From: Roseobacter sp.
GTDB taxonomy: Bacteria; Pseudomonadota; Alphaproteobacteria; Rhodobacterales; Rhodobacteraceae
Direction: 5' to 3'
NCBI GenBank assembly: GCA_024636475.1
Contig: JAGXHA010000061.1
Coordinates: 1-35,247, forward strand
DNA: 35,247 nt
The translations under genes were made by a program, and so were the position numbers. Shown here in pieces: positions 33,106 through 35,247 of the stretch. Position 1 is the stretch's first letter, and each line of letters opens with the position of its first letter. The notes beneath the pieces were generated by a model. The model saw only the letters and a program-made list of their open reading frames with translations. It was not told the origin of the DNA and made no database searches.

Positions 33106-33183
33106 GGGCAAACCACCCAGATCAGTGTTCTGGAAGGTTTGCCCCTATCTCTCGAAGAAGAGCGCGCTCGAATTTCGCTCTTC
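33106..33183. terminator. two tandem hairpins between convergent genes
   Basis: Hairpin one has arms GGGCAAACC (33106-33114) and GGTTTGCCC (33136-33144) with an inner CCAGA/TCTGG stem. Hairpin two has arms GAAGAGCG (33157-33164) and CGCTCTTC (33176-33183) and an 11-base loop. They fill much of the gap between the flavoprotein stop and the transglycosylase stop. A shared transcription stop is the simplest reading, though neither is followed by a clear T-run. Confidence 0.45.
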
Positions 33184-33241
33184 CTGCATTAGAAAGAAAT
33201 CAGGTTTTCAGGCGTCCTTTGTCGTCCAGCACGGCTAGGTC

Positions 33242-34399
33242 TTACAGACGTTGGAGCAGGTCTCGGGACGGATCACCCGTGACGGGCAGACCGACGCTTG
33301 CTTGATAGGCCGAGATTGCCTTGCGGCTGTTCGGCCCGATCACGCCATCGGTCCCGTCTGTGTCAAATCCACGCGCCGTCAGTCTGGTCTGCAACGCTTT
33401 ACGGTCTTCGATGGTTAATCCGTATCTGTCAGGCCCGAAACTGGCCTGAATGGGCCCACCGCCTGCGATACGGTCGGACAGATGCCCGACACCGATCGCG
33501 TAATTATCCGAGTTGTTGTACCGTTTGATCGCACGGAAGTTACGGAAGACCGCAAAGCGCGGTCCGCCCGGGTCAGGCTGCAAGACAGAGATCGGAGTAC
33601 CCGAACTGGCCGCTGGCGTTCCCATCTCGGCGCCCCATTTTTCGCCCGATACCCAACCGGACTTTGCAAGATAGGCAGCAGTGGACGCCAAAGAATCCAC
33701 CGGGTCCTCTGACCAGATATCACGACGCCCGTCACCGTTAAAATCGACGGCAAAAGCCTGATAGGACGTGGGGATGAACTGAGTATGACCCATTGCCCCT
33801 GCCCAGCTTCCCGTCAGGTTAGAGGCCGACACATCCCCGTTCTCAAGGATCTTCAACGCTGCAATCAACTGCTTTTCAAAAAACACACCCCGCCTTTCGT
33901 CATAGGCCAGCGTTGAGGTCGCCGAGACGACAGGCACATTTCCCCGACGTTCTCCATAAAAGCTCTCCAGTCCCCACACCGCCGTCACAACTTCGGCTGG
34001 AACGCCATAGCGTGCTTCGATCTGGCGCAAAGAAGCGCTGTGTCTCGCGAAGGCTGCGCGGCCTTTTGTAACCCGTTCGTCCGATGCTGCGATGGCCAGA
34101 TAATCTTCTAGTGTTCGGGTGAATTCGGTCTGGTTGCGGTCGCGCTTGACGACGCCGGGCAGGTAACCTGTTTGTGCAAAGCCGTTCCGCAAAGTCCCTG
34201 CGGAAATGCCCTGCCCTGCGGCGCGCACCTTGAACGCCTGGACCCAAGCGTCATATCCCGCGTTCGACTGTGGCATCAAATCAGGTGGCAACGCCGCGTC
34301 CGAGCGTGGTGCGAACGCCGCTGCGTTGTTTGCCATATCGCAGGCCGACAGTCCCAATGCCCCCAACCCGATTGCAAAACTTCTACGTGAAATATTCAT
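33242..34399 (-). CDS. lytic murein transglycosylase, MltB family, lipoprotein
   Basis: The 385-residue protein cuts the peptidoglycan glycan strand. A signal peptide with lipobox LSAC (Cys20) predicts anchoring in a membrane; the SRRSF arginine pair hints at possible Tat export. The catalytic domain has Glu145 in AVWGLESFYGE, followed by GSWAGAMGHTQFIPTSYQAFAVDFNGDGRRD, which is typical of MltB. The last 60 residues (ALQTRLTARGFDTDG...AISAYQASVGLPVTGD) are a peptidoglycan-binding domain. It is a single gene, convergent with the flavoprotein and 95 bases from creA. Family assignment is secure; it is likely a housekeeping enzyme. Confidence 0.93.
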   Translation of the reverse strand: MNISRRSFAIGLGALGLSACDMANNAAAFAPRSDAALPPDLMPQSNAGYDAWVQAFKVRAAGQGISAGTLRNGFAQTGYLPGVVKRDRNQTEFTRTLEDYLAIAASDERVTKGRAAFARHSASLRQIEARYGVPAEVVTAVWGLESFYGERRGNVPVVSATSTLAYDERRGVFFEKQLIAALKILENGDVSASNLTGSWAGAMGHTQFIPTSYQAFAVDFNGDGRRDIWSEDPVDSLASTAAYLAKSGWVSGEKWGAEMGTPAASSGTPISVLQPDPGGPRFAVFRNFRAIKRYNNSDNYAIGVGHLSDRIAGGGPIQASFGPDRYGLTIEDRKALQTRLTARGFDTDGTDGVIGPNSRKAISAYQASVGLPVTGDPSRDLLQRL

Positions 34400-34493
34400 A
34401 CTGCCGGCGCCCTTTTTATGTTGTCGCTTGCGGGCAGATTACCTCAAGGGTCAACCCGCGAAAAGGGCCCGTCAAGCGGTGGCAAAGGTTTGC

Positions 34494-34970
34494 CTACTTG
34501 CCCGGTATATAGAGCGGCACAGTCGACATCGACATTTTCGCAGAACCGTTTTGCACATCGCGCGCATGGCTGATGTAGATCAACGTGTTGTTCGCCTCAT
34601 CATAAATCCGCTTGACCTGAAGGGTCTTGAAAATGACCGAGCGGCGCTCGCTGAAGACCGTCTCTCCCTTGTCATCGCGCGAGATGTCGCCAATCTCGAT
34701 CGGTCCGGTCTGGCGGCACGCGATCGAAGAGTTCGACGGATCCTCGAACCAGTTGCCTTTCTGCAAACGGTCAATGATACCGCGCTCAAAATAGGCCAGA
34801 TGACAGGTGACCCCTTTGACTTTCGGGTCAGCCACTGCTTCCACGACGATGTCGTTGCCAAGCCAGTCCACATCGACATTGCCGACAATCTCAGCAAGGG
34901 ACGCAGAAGACATCCCCAGCGACAAAAGCGCCGAGGTAGCAAATCGGGTCATATGTTTTTGTATTTTCAT
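34494..34970 (-). CDS. creA: CreA-family protein
   Basis: The 158-residue protein starts with a signal peptide (cleavage after SSASLA) and belongs to the CreA family, periplasmic proteins of unknown function. Typical stretches are IVGNVDVDWLGNDIVVEAVADPKVKGVTCHLAYF, the paired cysteines (VTCHL and SIACRQ), DPSNSSIACRQTGPI and KTLQVKRIYDEANNTLIYISH. ATG 34970 is chosen because the signal peptide begins there; the frame remains open about 100 bases upstream without signal features. It is followed by the MltB gene on the same strand. It lies downstream of the rRNA operon terminator. Confidence 0.88.
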   Translation of the reverse strand: MKIQKHMTRFATSALLSLGMSSASLAEIVGNVDVDWLGNDIVVEAVADPKVKGVTCHLAYFERGIIDRLQKGNWFEDPSNSSIACRQTGPIEIGDISRDDKGETVFSERRSVIFKTLQVKRIYDEANNTLIYISHARDVQNGSAKMSMSTVPLYIPGK

Positions 34971-35125
34971 TCTGTTATACGCATCAAAAACCAAGTGGTT
35001 CCCAAGTGTCAGGTTACTTTTTAAGCTGACTTGCTGCGCGAGCACCTGTGCTTCATCGGCATGGCCGGGCACGTGTCCTGCTTTGGGGTCTTTTTATTGA
35101 GAGTATGTGTGTTTTGGGATGCAAA

Positions 35126-35157
35126 AAAGCCCTGAGTGTTTTTGCACTCAGGGCTTT
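35126..35157 (-). terminator. intrinsic terminator of the rRNA operon
   Basis: Arms AAAGCCCTGAGTG (35126-35138) and CACTCAGGGCTTT (35145-35157) form a perfect 13-bp stem with a 6-base loop. On the minus strand it is followed directly by a T-run (complement of 35123-35128). It is 40 bases after the end of the 5S rRNA gene and ends that operon. Confidence 0.9.
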
Positions 35158-35196
35158 ATGTTATTGTATCGCGGAGAGATATTGGTGGATTTATTA

Positions 35197-35247
35197 GGTT
35201 TGGCGGTGACCTACTCTCCCACGTCTTAAGACGCAGTACCATCGGCG
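35197..35247 (-). rRNA. rrf: 5S rRNA, 3' end (partial)
   Basis: The minus strand reads CGCCGATGGTACTGCGTCTT, then AAGACGTGGGAGAGTAGGTCACCGCC and AAACC, the conserved 3' half of alphaproteobacterial 5S rRNA. The gene continues beyond the right edge of the window. The exact 3' end is estimated. No tRNA-fMet or other tRNA lies between it and the terminator. Confidence 0.93.

Noticed and set aside
35158..35196. A tRNA (for example tRNA-fMet) after 5S rRNA, as in many alphaproteobacteria
   Set aside because: Only about 40 bases lie between the 5S 3' end and the terminator and they cannot form a tRNA.

Overview
The window looks like chromosomal DNA of a marine Roseobacter-group alphaproteobacterium (Rhodobacterales). 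This rests on recognisable families and their arrangement: pcaQ divergent from pcaC-pcaH-pcaG plus a BKACE gene, IorAB-type molybdenum oxidase genes, glutathione-dependent formaldehyde dehydrogenase, RTX-type secreted proteins, and a betaine-demethylase-like flavoprotein. DNA is GC-rich, genes are dense, and start/stop overlaps are common. I cannot name a genus.

Layout. 1-860: tail of a DUF3095-type gene, then an AhpD/carboxymuconolactone-decarboxylase-like gene interrupted by an in-frame TAA. 860-2690: decayed DNA (a possible MarR-type remnant), an intact tyrosine integrase, and the 5' 43 nt of a tRNA-Gly(UCC) gene that still has a promoter but has lost its 3' half; this is an island remnant. 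2818-5728: three overlapping genes on the minus strand (diaminopropionate-ammonia-lyase-like PLP enzyme, M24 metallohydrolase, Asp/Glu-racemase-like enzyme), probably one catabolic pathway. 5802-9071: iorA-iorB-dihaem cytochrome c operon. 9253-12182: class III alcohol dehydrogenase and a YtcJ-like amidohydrolase.

12261-15793 is a protocatechuate locus: LysR regulator PcaQ, a PcaQ-type operator, and pcaC-pcaH-pcaG-BKACE. PcaHG opens protocatechuate, PcaC acts further down, and the BKACE enzyme could cleave beta-ketoadipate with acetyl-CoA. pcaB, pcaD, pcaIJ and pcaF are not in the window. A convergent cytochrome P450 (15814-16989) carries a palindrome like known PcaR/PobR-type operators over its promoter, which suggests aromatic control.

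17074-30945 is the most unusual region: ten genes for what looks like a surface or secreted glycan. One minus-strand block runs GT90 (with a long basic tail), DxD glycosyltransferase, alpha/beta hydrolase, an esterase-like unknown, a LamG-like unknown, a sulfatase fused to RTX calcium-binding repeats, and GT61. Next come three related GT2-type enzymes, one fused to an FkbM-like methyltransferase domain, and another DxD glycosyltransferase. No polymerase, flippase, sulfotransferase or type I exporter was recognised in the window.

31041-35247: a DgcA/trimethylamine-dehydrogenase-like flavoprotein with one iron-sulfur cysteine replaced, an MltB-type lipoprotein transglycosylase, a CreA-family protein, a strong intrinsic terminator, and the 3' end of a 5S rRNA gene, which marks the end of an rRNA operon entering from the right.
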